Positions 46,704 to 55,082 are shown, counted from the first letter of the stretch. The stretch: 64,000 nucleotides of DNA from PGYR01 sp034670025 (GCA_034670025.1 JAXMOE010000001.1:868001-932000); one strand, 5' to 3'. The notes: generated from the letters alone by a model not told the origin. Numbers and translations: made by a program.

Positions 46704-46729
46704 GGAGGTTATATGGATTCAAGCAAAAA

Positions 46730-49105
46730 TCAAGGTAAAATAAACCCCTCTTTAAAATCTATTTTCATTACATCAGAACCCACTATCCTGCCTACTTCTA
46801 AATAATAGTCTTCAGAACCTGTTTTGTCGGTTAATTGTGTTAATGATAGGTTAACAGTAGCAGAAGCATCTCTAAGGAATACGGCATCGTTTACAGAGCC
46901 ACCAAGCGATAAATCAGAAATATCTACTTTCCCACTTGTTTGAACTGAAACACCTTCTGTATCTAAAGCATCTCGCAAAGCAACCCCAACAACTCTGTTA
47001 TAGTGGGTATTGGCACAATCGGAAGCTTCAACAGTAGTAGCTGTTTTTAAGCTAACTAACTGCCCTTTTGTTATTGTTCCTGAAGCTGTATAAGTGAAAA
47101 CCTCTGCATCCTCACCGCTACTATCTCCGCTTTGTGATGTAGATGTTTTACCTGCTACATCGGAAGTATCTGAACTATTTTCATAGTTAAACCTGCCAGT
47201 ATTTTCAAGTTTAATGTCAACTTTCCAGTCTTTAATGCTTACTTTAAAGCCAGTTACAACAAATTCTTCAGAATCTAAAACAATCTTTCTACCAATAGTT
47301 AGGTTTAATATATCCGCACCTGCACCATTAGAAGCATCAGAAAAAGCCATTAAATAAGGTACTGTTAAACTTAATTCACGCCCATAAGCTCTTTGCTCTA
47401 AGTTGTTTACCGCTCTTCTGTAATCTTCTAAGCTGTAAAAATCCCTATTTTCGCCATCTTGTTTAACTCTATACATTCCAACTGGTGTGTAATAACTACT
47501 ACTTACATTAGATTCACCGCTTCTTTTACTTACAGACATATATAGATTAGTAGTGAAAGAGACGGAATTGTAAGGAACGTTATTTGTATATTCTGCTGTG
47601 TTGGTGTTGTATAGAATTGTGTTATAAGGTATCATCGGTGCGTTCAGTTTGGATAACTGCCAGTAATCATCGTTTATAATCTCGATTGCATTTCCATTTT
47701 CGCTTGTACTTATACCCTCGTCAATCCGCCATAAAGGGGCTGATATACTAACTAATGAGCGTGGTGTGTTGTTACCATCTTGAAACTTCTGCGTAGGTTC
47801 TACGGTATGTGAATCTAAAGTGTTCCCAATAATCTCATTTATACCTTCCCTTGATAAATGCGAACTCACACCTTTTGGGAGTTTTTCTTCTTCACGTTTA
47901 TCTAATTTGAATTTCTTTGAATTGGCTTTTTCAGCGTCTTTAATGTATAATTGTGATTGCTCAACTTGTGATTTAGGTAAAAACCTAATTTCAATATTAG
48001 TTTGTGAGGTGAACACAAATTCCAGCATTAAACCTAAATCAGTAGCCAAAGCATATAACAGATTTGTGAAACTATCATCAACTCTTGGATTGTTCTGCCA
48101 CAAATAGTCTTCAGCTGTATCTCTTAACACCTCACTTCTAAAACCGTAATCAGTTAAATCTTCAACTTTGATTAAATTGGTAATTGGTACGTGGAAAGTA
48201 TCTGCATTTAACACGGGGTTTTCACCTACTAATTGAATTGCAACCCCTTCGTTGCCATACACATCCATATAGTCTTCAAAGGCATTAAAGAACCCCTGAC
48301 TTCCTGAATGTGCTACAAATTGCCCTTTTAGTACATTTGCCAAAGGGTAGTTGAATCTTGTAGGGTGGAATTTACCATCTAAAACACAATCTGCAAAAGT
48401 AATTGTAAATGAACCAAACCCATTTGAGGATAAAAGAGAGGCGTATTGGGTTGCTAAGTGCCTTAAAATAGCGTCTATTGAAACCAAATAAGGTACAACT
48501 GCTTTATAATCGCCAACTTCATAGCCAGCATTATTAACAACCGCCGCTGCTTTAAAAGTAGCTTCTTTTGCATCAATTACATCCTGCAAACTAACAGCAT
48601 CAAAAAGAGCTTCTTGAACTGGAATAGTTTTAAATTTGTATTTTTTTAATGGTGTTCTTGCTGTATCATAATCATCACCATTCCAAAGTAGGTGTTCTTC
48701 TTCATAATCACTATCAATTGCACCGATAGCAATTGCATCATCAAAAACAGGAGTTGCTGAAGTGTTGAAGAAAATTCCGATATAGTGCAAACTTGATGTG
48801 CTTGATGTTTTACATAGCGTCAAAGCTTCATTATCAATATCTAATTGTGTTTTACTATCTGCTATAATAGTATTGTCATCGTTCATTTTGAAAGTGCTTT
48901 CATCAACTTCAAAAGTGCTTTCATCAGTTACCAATTGCCCGATTGCATTTTCAAGTTTCTTATCGACACCGTCAAAATCAAAGATGTTTGTTTCATAGTA
49001 GGTAGAAGTAAAGATATTATCATAACTATCTGCTAAAATAATATCAACAGTTACATCGCCATAACCATCTTCATAAAATGTTAAAGTTTGTCTGTAAGTA
49101 GCCAT
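46730..49105 (-). CDS. Large phage tail-hub-like protein with C-terminal decoration module (tentative)
   Basis: A 791-residue protein without signal peptide, rich in N, D, T and Y, beta-rich. A segment near residues 325-400 (LTDYGFRSEVLRDT, SFTNLLYALATDLGLML, then IEIRFLPKSQV) recalls the late-control/gpD-type tail hub, and GRKIVLDSEEFVVTGFKVS near 620-640 fits the end of such a hub. The C-terminal 110 residues (ASGTITKGQLVSLKTATT ... DYYLEVGRIVGSD) resemble a repeat module found in phage fibre or capsid-decoration proteins. I infer a virion-tail-associated role; this rests on pattern only. It is the last gene of a tightly overlapping operon. Confidence 0.42.
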   Translation of the reverse strand: MATYRQTLTFYEDGYGDVTVDIILADSYDNIFTSTYYETNIFDFDGVDKKLENAIGQLVTDESTFEVDESTFKMNDDNTIIADSKTQLDIDNEALTLCKTSSTSSLHYIGIFFNTSATPVFDDAIAIGAIDSDYEEEHLLWNGDDYDTARTPLKKYKFKTIPVQEALFDAVSLQDVIDAKEATFKAAAVVNNAGYEVGDYKAVVPYLVSIDAILRHLATQYASLLSSNGFGSFTITFADCVLDGKFHPTRFNYPLANVLKGQFVAHSGSQGFFNAFEDYMDVYGNEGVAIQLVGENPVLNADTFHVPITNLIKVEDLTDYGFRSEVLRDTAEDYLWQNNPRVDDSFTNLLYALATDLGLMLEFVFTSQTNIEIRFLPKSQVEQSQLYIKDAEKANSKKFKLDKREEEKLPKGVSSHLSREGINEIIGNTLDSHTVEPTQKFQDGNNTPRSLVSISAPLWRIDEGISTSENGNAIEIINDDYWQLSKLNAPMIPYNTILYNTNTAEYTNNVPYNSVSFTTNLYMSVSKRSGESNVSSSYYTPVGMYRVKQDGENRDFYSLEDYRRAVNNLEQRAYGRELSLTVPYLMAFSDASNGAGADILNLTIGRKIVLDSEEFVVTGFKVSIKDWKVDIKLENTGRFNYENSSDTSDVAGKTSTSQSGDSSGEDAEVFTYTASGTITKGQLVSLKTATTVEASDCANTHYNRVVGVALRDALDTEGVSVQTSGKVDISDLSLGGSVNDAVFLRDASATVNLSLTQLTDKTGSEDYYLEVGRIVGSDVMKIDFKEGFILP

Positions 49106-49761
49106 TACAACCTATCTGAATTATCTAATATTCTATTGTCAATATTTCTTCTAAGCTCATTTGCATCTTTACCATTTACAATAGATTCATACATTACGAA
49201 CTTTTCAATTAGTCCATCAGTTCCTGCTGGTTGTAACTTGCCATTATGAATATAGCTTGTTTCAACTGCTAATCTTGTAGCTTCATGATTGTAACCTGAA
49301 ATTATACTCGCAAGGTTAAAGTCTTGGTTTTCTCTTACTACTTTCATTACACTATCATAATTTTCTTCAGATAAATTGAATGGTGTTTTTAGTAGGAGAA
49401 ATATTACTTCCTCACCACCGTTTAAAAGTTGGTTTTCTTTTAAGCTGTTATAATTTAGAACCGTTGGGGGTTGTACGTTTAATGCACTCATAACATTCTC
49501 ATCTTTTAATTTGTTCTTAAATTCTAATTCTTTAATCTTAATCTTAAATTCAGTTGCTTTGTTCTTATCGTCCATACGCTTCAGGTTGTATAACTGAATC
49601 AAATTTTCTTGGTACTCTGAATAACTAATTCCATCTTTAACACTCATTAGCTGGTCGATTACGTGCTTGTCCTTTGTGTGTTCGTACATGGAAATTACAT
49701 AATACTCTAATTCAGTTACATCTAATCTTGTTGGGTCGTCAATGGTTCTATATACATTCAT
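49105..49761 (-). CDS. Hypothetical protein of the element operon
   Basis: A 218-residue acidic, helical, soluble protein with no family I recognise. Its stop shares one base with the start of the 791-residue gene, and its start overlaps the upstream coiled-coil gene by 4 bp, so it belongs to the same translational unit. It may be a structural or assembly partner of the large protein. The central KIKIKELEFKNKLKDEN stretch is helical; no membrane segment. Confidence 0.6.
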   Translation of the reverse strand: MNVYRTIDDPTRLDVTELEYYVISMYEHTKDKHVIDQLMSVKDGISYSEYQENLIQLYNLKRMDDKNKATEFKIKIKELEFKNKLKDENVMSALNVQPPTVLNYNSLKENQLLNGGEEVIFLLLKTPFNLSEENYDSVMKVVRENQDFNLASIISGYNHEATRLAVETSYIHNGKLQPAGTDGLIEKFVMYESIVNGKDANELRRNIDNRILDNSDRL

Positions 49762-50516
49762 TTATCTAACTCAACTAAATTTGCAACTGCTGTTATTACT
49801 TCATTAGAACTAACTGCAATAGTATCTATATTATTATAGATTCTGCTATATTGTAAACCGTTTTTATTGTAATTAGCATCCAACCGTTTAATATCGGTTG
49901 CTATTTGCGAAGCCGTGTGTAATTCAGTTTCATAGTTCAAAGCCACTTCATTAAGCTTCTGCAATTGCTTATCAAGTGCTTTCACTTTTTTACTTACAAG
50001 CTCTTTAGTTGCATTGTCTTTGTGTTCTTCTAACTGATTAGATAATTCCAACTCTTTCGCTTTTAAGGATTCAATTATTCTTTCAGTTATTTCAGAATCA
50101 ATACTATTAATTGCCTTACTCTTACTGCTCTTTAGTTCACTAATCTTGTCTTCAAACTCTTTATTGTTCAAAGTGCCGTTGGTATGCAGTTGAATTGTAT
50201 CTTTAATAGCAGAATCAATTTCTTCTAACTGATTGCCTTGATTCTCTATTGATTCCTTATGATTGCTTATAGTTGCTCTAACGTCTTCTAATTCTTTACT
50301 TATACGCTTTACATCTTTGTTAGATGGGTCAAAATCCTTAATCTTTGGTATAAACCATTTACCGCCATTTTCTTTACCATCGTAACTCTTTACTGAAAAA
50401 CGCTTTAGTGCTTTTATCATATACTTTTTATACTTTTTATAATTGTTATTTATCATATAATCAATATAACTAAGAGGTTGATATATAGTTAGGGATAATT
50501 TAGAGATTTGTTTCAT
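49758..50516 (-). CDS. Coiled-coil protein of the element operon
   Basis: Up to 252 residues. Residues about 70-230 form long charged heptad helices (ISKELEDVRATISNHK, KALDKQLQKLNEVALNYE). The N-terminal part is basic and contains KWFIPKIKDFDPS. The start is uncertain: 50516 overlaps the upstream gene by 17 bp, while internal Met codons at 50456 or 50420 do not. No catalytic domain seen; a scaffold or tail-length role is possible given the neighbour, but unproven. It overlaps the next gene by 4 bp. Confidence 0.55.
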   Translation of the reverse strand: MKQISKLSLTIYQPLSYIDYMINNNYKKYKKYMIKALKRFSVKSYDGKENGGKWFIPKIKDFDPSNKDVKRISKELEDVRATISNHKESIENQGNQLEEIDSAIKDTIQLHTNGTLNNKEFEDKISELKSSKSKAINSIDSEITERIIESLKAKELELSNQLEEHKDNATKELVSKKVKALDKQLQKLNEVALNYETELHTASQIATDIKRLDANYNKNGLQYSRIYNNIDTIAVSSNEVITAVANLVELDK

Positions 50517-50847
50517 TAAGTATCATTTGCATTTGTTCGCTGGGTTTGTAATCGGGGTCTTTATAGTCATTTAATCGGTGTCTTGTCCTTTGTAGTTGCT
50601 TAGTTGTAATAGCTCTGTTATTAAATAGGAATAACTTTGCTATTTCAGAATCATTAGTTTTGATATAATTGTTAGCTGTTAATGAATCGATAAGAGCCGT
50701 CAAATCGTTTAATGTGCCATTCCATATAATTGGGGTGGGGTTGCTCTGTAATTGTTGTTGTAATATCTCGTTATACTCTCTGTAATCGTTTGTTAAATTC
50801 ATTAAGTAACTTACGGTGTCTAACATTTGTTTAATGCTTCTATCCAT
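50500..50847 (-). CDS. Small RteC-like-tail protein (tentative)
   Basis: A 115-residue protein. The segment IIWNGTLNDLTALIDSLTANNYI followed by TTKQLQRTRHRLND resembles the C-terminal 'WNG' module of the RteC/Bacteroidota mobile-element regulator family. If right, it is a small regulator or remnant. Overlaps the genes on both sides (17 bp downstream, 8 bp upstream). Confidence 0.45.
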   Translation of the reverse strand: MDRSIKQMLDTVSYLMNLTNDYREYNEILQQQLQSNPTPIIWNGTLNDLTALIDSLTANNYIKTNDSEIAKLFLFNNRAITTKQLQRTRHRLNDYKDPDYKPSEQMQMILNETNL

Positions 50848-51274
50848 TGCTTACCTTTGAGATTAGTTCCAGCACTTTATCATATTCTTTGGGTTGGTTA
50901 AGTGTAAGGTCTTCAGTATTCATAATAGTTGTAAATTGTTCTTCATTTAGCTTGTTACCATCTGAATCATAAAGAACATTCACCATAAACCGAATTAGTT
51001 TTTTATCTTTGGCTTGTTTTAGCTCTTTGTTTAGCTCTTTTACTATATCGATGGGTTTGGTGTAGCATATAGCATCTGAATTGCTTACAAGTGCTATTCT
51101 GTAAGAAATTTTATACTTATTGGATAGATTGCCCTTGTTATTAATAACACTTTGTTTTTCTTCCATAAAATATAGGTGTTTGATGGTGAACTTACTAAAT
51201 ATTATCGGATTCTCATTTACTGAAGAACTTGATAATCTTTGTTTAATGCTTTGTAATTCTCTTTCAAAATTCAT
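50840..51274 (-). CDS. Hypothetical protein of the element operon
   Basis: A 144-residue charged protein, alpha/beta in look, with no family recognised and no signal peptide. It overlaps the next gene by 8 bp and follows the 73-residue gene by 11 bp. The middle has KELNKELKQAKDKKLIRFM, a basic helix. Confidence 0.5.
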   Translation of the reverse strand: MNFERELQSIKQRLSSSSVNENPIIFSKFTIKHLYFMEEKQSVINNKGNLSNKYKISYRIALVSNSDAICYTKPIDIVKELNKELKQAKDKKLIRFMVNVLYDSDGNKLNEEQFTTIMNTEDLTLNQPKEYDKVLELISKVSNG

Positions 51275-51285
51275 TTAGTTATTCC

Positions 51286-51507
51286 TTATTGGTTAATAGT
51301 TAATTTTACTTTCGCTTCTACTTTCGGTTTTGTTTTTGTTGTTGAAAATGCTGGTGCGGTGGATAAGGGTTTGTCAATAGTTGACAAAGGCTTACTTTCG
51401 CCATTTTTACGGCTTATAGTTCCACCAATTCCACCAGCTTCTTTTATTTTCTCCCGCCCCTTTTTTTCTAACAGCTTCTTTTTAGCTTGTGCAAGTTCGT
51501 ATTTCAT
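51286..51507 (-). CDS. Short basic hypothetical protein
   Basis: A 73-residue, strongly basic protein (KKKLLEKKGREKIKEAGG) with a Gly-rich turn and a low-complexity STKP tail. The pattern resembles nucleic-acid-binding small proteins of mobile elements. Starts on the last base of the previous gene's stop region (one-base overlap). Confidence 0.4.
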   Translation of the reverse strand: MKYELAQAKKKLLEKKGREKIKEAGGIGGTISRKNGESKPLSTIDKPLSTAPAFSTTKTKPKVEAKVKLTINQ

Positions 51508-51776
51508 TATTTACCTTTGGTAATTAGTTCCTTCAGTTCCTTAATTTCATTTTCAAGTTTAGTGTCCTTAACAGCTCCAATAAAATCACGTAAACTGCTT
51601 ATTGTGGCTTTTGCGGTGTTAGGTCTTATTTTCCCGTCCTGAAGTTGCATGAATACCCTTTGCATTAGTTTTTTTGCACTTGCTACATCCTTAACTCTTA
51701 TGTTTCGCTTGTACCCACTACTTACGGCTTCATATTTGGTATATATTTCATCGTTTCTTATAGTTTTATCGCTCAT
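51507..51776 (-). CDS. Small helical hypothetical protein
   Basis: An 89-residue helical protein (ASAKKLMQRVFMQLQDGKI, PNTAKATISSLRDFIG, LENEIKELKELI). Small helical proteins of similar pattern occur in many integrative elements; no name known. Overlaps the next gene by one base and the previous one by 11 bp, which fixes it in the operon. Confidence 0.45.
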   Translation of the reverse strand: MSDKTIRNDEIYTKYEAVSSGYKRNIRVKDVASAKKLMQRVFMQLQDGKIRPNTAKATISSLRDFIGAVKDTKLENEIKELKELITKGK

Positions 51777-51900
51777 TTTGCATCCTTATTTGGTTACTGA
51801 ATAATGTTATTTTATAGTTAATTTTAGTTTGTTTGTCCGTAAATTTAACACTTGTTGTTGTTTTTGAATTATGAAGCGGTCGTATATACTCCCGAACCAT
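51766..51900 (-). CDS. Very short hypothetical protein (uncertain)
   Basis: If it starts at ATG 51900 (MVREYIRPLHNS) it has 44 residues and ends 11 bp inside the following gene. The frame is open further upstream to 52014, but that part is unlike a protein and crosses probable regulatory DNA. Kept only because of the operon-like overlap. Confidence 0.3.
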   Translation of the reverse strand: MVREYIRPLHNSKTTTSVKFTDKQTKINYKITLFSNQIRMQNER

Positions 51901-51962
51901 CTCATTTAACTTTATATATATAATGTACTTAATATTTCTACGTGTTACGCAAGTACACTCAT

Positions 51963-51973
51963 GACATAATGTC
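51963..51973. promoter_or_regulatory. Palindrome upstream of the leftward operon
   Basis: GACATAATGTC, a perfect 5-bp inverted repeat around one base, about 65 bases upstream of the operon's first start codon. Candidate operator or activator site, unproven. Confidence 0.3.
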
Positions 51974-52124
51974 GTGTTATTTATAGAGTAAGCAAAAACC
52001 CAAAAACGGCTCAAAATCTCGATTCAGAATTTTAGCATTTTATATATTAATTTTCGTTCATAATGGAATTAAAATTTATTCATATATCTATCTAACTTTT
52101 ATTTGAGTGCCTTTTGTTCTGCTC

Positions 52125-52346
52125 TCAATCCAAGCAATTTTTGTTGTATTTATTGCCACCATCAATATTTTTAGTGGGTTCTGAATAACTATCTATTAAG
52201 AATGTTATCTTATCACCACTTTTCAAGTGTTCGGGCTTCGTTGTTAGTTTGTCTTCAGGTATGCCCAACATTTGCTGTAAAAGTGTGTCTTTAAAGTCTA
52301 ATGCCCAAACACTATCACCATCTTTGTAGAATTTAATATTTTTCAT
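52125..52346 (-). CDS. Small hypothetical protein
   Basis: A 73-residue soluble protein with a beta-rich look (IKFYKDGDSVWALDFKD, KSGDKITFLIDSYSE). No family recognised. Preceded by a weak AATAAAG element. It stands alone with gaps on both sides. Confidence 0.45.
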   Translation of the reverse strand: MKNIKFYKDGDSVWALDFKDTLLQQMLGIPEDKLTTKPEHLKSGDKITFLIDSYSEPTKNIDGGNKYNKNCLD

Positions 52347-52387
52347 CTTTATTGTTTACTTAAATTTATTAATAAAATATTCTCCTA

Positions 52388-52424
52388 TGTAACACCACCC
52401 CGAAGGGGTTTGGGTGGTGCTGAA
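52388..52424. other. Strong intergenic hairpin
   Basis: Outer arms CACCAC/GTGGTG with an inner CCCC-GAA-GGGG stem and a small bulge. It lies between the genes at 52125-52346 and 52450-53067 with no T run on either side, so it is not a plain terminator; possibly an mRNA stability or attenuation structure. Confidence 0.4.
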
Positions 52425-52449
52425 CACTTCTTGTATTGCAGAACTTTTA

Positions 52450-53067
52450 TTAATGTATTGCCATCACCTCGTTATAATTGTTTTCAATAAGCTTGGTTAT
52501 TTCTGAAGGATATTTTTCAGAATCTACATCACTATTAACAAGTAGATAAAGCACCTTATCTTCAGGGTTGTATGCTATTCCGATATGGTAATAATTGATA
52601 TAGTCTTCTAATTCGTTATAAGTTAGGTTGAGGACTTTAAACTCTGCTAATGATTTATTCCATATTTCAGGATTATCATCTTTTTCCTTGCAACTGTTAA
52701 GTCCTAAAATTTTGAATCCTCTGTCTTTCAATTTCCACTTTTCGCTGGTGAATTTTTGAAGGTTTGAATTAGATGGGATTGCTAAGAAATTTCTTTTAAG
52801 GTTACCTGCAGCAAAACTGCATTTAAGAATATTGCTGTAAATGTCATTTCTCATAAAGTCGGAATGTCGTCCATTGTATATTTCGTACATTTGAGCTAAT
52901 CGCTCTGTCTTCTCCTGCTCACGTTTTTGCTTTAACTCTTCATTGTATGGTGCTAACATAGGGATTGTTTTAGTCAAATCCCCTATTCTGCTATATCCTT
53001 TACTTCTGAAATTATCAAGATAGTTCACTTTAACCTCTTTGGTTTTGAACCCTTGTTGTTGTTGCAT
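52450..53067 (-). CDS. Hypothetical protein of the mobile element
   Basis: A 205-residue soluble protein. The N-terminal 70 residues are charged and helical (EELKQKREQEKTERLAQ), then a mixed region with RNDIYSNILKCSFAAG and a C-terminal alpha/beta part with IGIAYNPEDKVLYLLVN. I do not recognise a family. Its upstream gap holds the terminator of 53210-53242, so it has its own promoter. Confidence 0.5.
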   Translation of the reverse strand: MQQQQGFKTKEVKVNYLDNFRSKGYSRIGDLTKTIPMLAPYNEELKQKREQEKTERLAQMYEIYNGRHSDFMRNDIYSNILKCSFAAGNLKRNFLAIPSNSNLQKFTSEKWKLKDRGFKILGLNSCKEKDDNPEIWNKSLAEFKVLNLTYNELEDYINYYHIGIAYNPEDKVLYLLVNSDVDSEKYPSEITKLIENNYNEVMAIH

Positions 53068-53209
53068 CGTATAAAAAGTAGTAAAAAACTATAAAAGCTT
53101 GTAAAATTCACTAAATTTTTGTAGTTTGCATACATCTAATAAGGGTTCGGTTTATTAAATAAATTGTTGTTTTTGGTCGGACAAATTGCCCGCTGTTAGA
53201 AAAATGTTA

Positions 53210-53242
53210 ATCCCATTGGTATAGGAGTCAATGGGATTTTTT
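53210..53242 (+). terminator. Hairpin with T run (rightward orientation)
   Basis: Nine-base stem ATCCCATTG (53210-53218) / CAATGGGAT (53229-53237) followed by TTTTTT to 53242. On the plus strand it is a textbook terminator although the neighbouring genes run leftward; on the minus strand the stem is followed by TTAACATTTTT, so it may act weakly there too. It would protect the operator region from rightward read-through. Confidence 0.7.
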
Positions 53243-53247
53243 ATTTT

Positions 53248-53562
53248 CTAATTCTCATTTATCAACGCTTGTTTATTGGTACGTAAGAACCTTTCTAAAT
53301 ATATCACCTTACCAATCACTAATTCACCTGATACTACATATATAGAGTCATCAGTCATTTCTTCAATACTCATATCAAGATATAGAACATCGTCCGTATA
53401 TATTCCACGCTCCTGAATTGGTTTGTCTTTGTAGGTAAATTCTCCAATATACATTTCGTCAACATCTCTTGCTTTTGATACTGATTCAACGATGGTTTTA
53501 TTTTTGGGGAAACCGTCAAACTCCCCCTGCCCCACGTCCAAAATTATTACTTTGTTTTCCAT
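53248..53562 (-). CDS. Hypothetical protein, possibly related to the S24/LexA fold
   Basis: About 104 residues from ATG 53562, whose RBS is GAGGTGAG; the GTG at 53571 lies inside that RBS and is rejected. The segment IYTDDVLYLDMSIEEM, then SIYVVSGELVIGK and VIYLERF, follows the order of strands in S24/LexA-type repressor C-terminal domains (G-D-x-V-x-V-D ... I-Y-V-V ... K-R), but there is no S-M-x-P catalytic serine motif. If real, it is a non-cleaving relative of a phage repressor domain. Otherwise unknown. Confidence 0.5.
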   Translation of the reverse strand: MENKVIILDVGQGEFDGFPKNKTIVESVSKARDVDEMYIGEFTYKDKPIQERGIYTDDVLYLDMSIEEMTDDSIYVVSGELVIGKVIYLERFLRTNKQALINEN

Positions 53563-53599
53563 ACTACTCACCTCAAATATTAATGATTAAATTTGTGCA

Positions 53600-53902
53600 T
53601 TATTGCACATTGCTTGTTGTATTGTCTTTGATAAATCTTTGTATCTCTTTTTTTCGGAACGCCACACGCCCGCCATATTTTACCTGATTCAGTTTTCCAT
53701 CTTTTACCAGTTTCCATAATGTAGAACTTGATATATTTAGAAGCTTCATTACTTCGTCACGCGTCTTTAATTCCAATCCATCAAGGTCTGTTGGTGGTGC
53801 TGGGTTGCTTTTTTTCAATAGCTCCGATACTCTGCTAAATACACCGTCAATAATTGATTCCTTATCTTCATTACTAAGGTTTATTGTTATAGTGTTACTC
53901 AT
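53600..53902 (-). CDS. Excisionase-like MerR/HTH_17 protein
   Basis: A 100-residue protein with a C-terminal winged HTH of the excisionase (HTH_17) family: ELKTRDEVMKLLNISSSTLWKLVKDGKL, then YGGRVAFRKKEIQRFIKD. The N-terminal 35 residues are a charged helix. Proteins of this kind bind DNA near att sites or regulate mobile-element genes. ATG follows directly on the TAA of the previous gene. Confidence 0.75.
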   Translation of the reverse strand: MSNTITINLSNEDKESIIDGVFSRVSELLKKSNPAPPTDLDGLELKTRDEVMKLLNISSSTLWKLVKDGKLNQVKYGGRVAFRKKEIQRFIKDNTTSNVQ

Positions 53903-54097
53903 TTAATACGCTCCTTTGATTTGGTTATAACTATTTTGTTCAAGATATTCTTTGAGTTGATTTTCATCAAACAAACACTTTTTACCAACTTTGAAATGCG
54001 GTGGCTTGTATTTCTTTATAAAGTTATTCATGCTACCATAAGCAACCCCTAAATATTCAGCTGCCTGTTTTCTGTTCATTAGTTTCTTCTTTTCCAT
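53903..54097 (-). CDS. Excisionase-like HTH_17 protein (small)
   Basis: A 64-residue DNA-binding protein that is almost only the HTH_17 domain: MNRKQAAEYLGVAYGSMNNFI and HFKVGKKCLFDENQLKEYL. Tandem pairs of such genes are common beside tyrosine recombinases in Bacteroidota integrative elements. Its promoter lies in the operator region shared with the divergent regulator. Confidence 0.78.
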   Translation of the reverse strand: MEKKKLMNRKQAAEYLGVAYGSMNNFIKKYKPPHFKVGKKCLFDENQLKEYLEQNSYNQIKGAY

Positions 54098-54125
54098 TAC
54101 TACTCCATGTTATTTTTGATAAAAC

Positions 54126-54142
54126 GGTTAAAACTTTTAACC
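54126..54142. promoter_or_regulatory. Operator 1, GGTTAA-N5-TTAACC
   Basis: Perfect 17-bp palindrome (GGTTAA, five bases, TTAACC), 28 bp upstream of the excisionase-like start codon at 54097. Same pattern as 54178-54194. Confidence 0.65.
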
Positions 54143-54177
54143 ATATTAAAGAGAATATTTCACATTTCCAAATAATC

Positions 54178-54194
54178 GGTTAAGTTTTTTAACC
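54178..54194. promoter_or_regulatory. Operator 2, GGTTAA-N5-TTAACC
   Basis: Second copy of the same palindrome, centre 52 bp from the first, about five helical turns, 55 bp upstream of the regulator at 54250. The pair sits between two divergent genes, the layout of a lysogeny-type switch. Confidence 0.65.
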
Positions 54195-54249
54195 GCTTTT
54201 TGCGTTTTTCTTTTTAGGTATCATATATATTAATTGCTAAATTGCGTAT

Positions 54250-55032
54250 ATGGATAAAGAGAAAGAAATAGAAATAAGGGAAAGATTAAAAATAATAGCG
54301 GATACTCGATTTAATAGTATTGCTGATTTTTCACGTCAATTAGGATATAGCAAGTCAACAGTATTAAATTATATAAATGGGAAATTTAAACTAAATGATA
54401 AATTTTTAAGTAGAGTGAAAAACGGTGGCGTGAATGAATTGTTTCTATATCACGGGATTGGTTTTCCATTAAGAAGAGATTATGCTGATGATACAATTGA
54501 GTATTTAGATTTAGAAAAACTATATGAAACAATCTCAAACGATAATCAATACAAACTTAATTATGTTATTTATGAAAATTTTATAAATGATATCCATCTT
54601 AAAGAGGAGGTGATATTTTCTTTAATTCAGTATTTAGATAATATACTCCCATTTGCTCAAGTGTTAGAAATATCTAACTACGTTGGAAGTTTTGCATTAG
54701 TATTGAAAAAATTGAATGAAATTAATTCCTACAAAGTGTTAAAACTAACAATAGAAGTACCTAAAATAAATTCTGAAGAATATATTAAAGCAATAAAGTT
54801 GGCTTGCTTATATGAGATTAGATATCATGAAATAAAGTATGAATTTAGAAAATCTTTATTTGATAATAAGGAAAAGATAAATTATCAAAAACATGCAGAA
54901 TTTAGAGATTATACTACAAAATTATTAAAAGACTCAAGCCAACCAATATCTAAACTTATTGATAAAGAATACTTTACTGAAAGTGAGTTAAAGATAGTAG
55001 AACAACTAATTGATTTTAAAATACAAGATTAA
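54250..55032 (+). CDS. HTH transcriptional regulator of the mobile element
   Basis: A 260-residue protein with a Cro/CI-like N-terminal HTH (about residues 18-52: SIADFSRQLGYSKSTVLNYI). The C-terminal 200 residues are helical with no S24 protease domain and no known ligand domain (LEKLYETISNDNQYKLN). It is divergent from the excisionase-like genes and faces the two palindromic operators, so it is the likely maintenance repressor of the element. Its lack of a protease domain means induction would not follow the usual RecA-cleavage route. Convergent with the integrase. Confidence 0.72.
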   Translation: MDKEKEIEIRERLKIIADTRFNSIADFSRQLGYSKSTVLNYINGKFKLNDKFLSRVKNGGVNELFLYHGIGFPLRRDYADDTIEYLDLEKLYETISNDNQYKLNYVIYENFINDIHLKEEVIFSLIQYLDNILPFAQVLEISNYVGSFALVLKKLNEINSYKVLKLTIEVPKINSEEYIKAIKLACLYEIRYHEIKYEFRKSLFDNKEKINYQKHAEFRDYTTKLLKDSSQPISKLIDKEYFTESELKIVEQLIDFKIQD

Positions 55033-55082
55033 CCATACCCCCCCTTATACATAAGGGGCGATAAAACCCCCTTAGAATTGAA
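55033..55082. other. Overlapping hairpins between regulator and integrase
   Basis: CCCCTTAT (55041-55048) pairs with ATAAGGGG (55051-55058), and TAAGGGG (55052-55058) can instead pair with CCCCTTA (55068-55074). The two hairpins share an arm and exclude each other. There is no T run, so a plain terminator is unlikely. Confidence 0.45.

Noticed and set aside
51901..52014. Extension of the short gene at 51766 to 52014.
   Set aside because: The added part is unlike a protein, has no RBS and crosses a palindrome and AT-rich promoter-like DNA.
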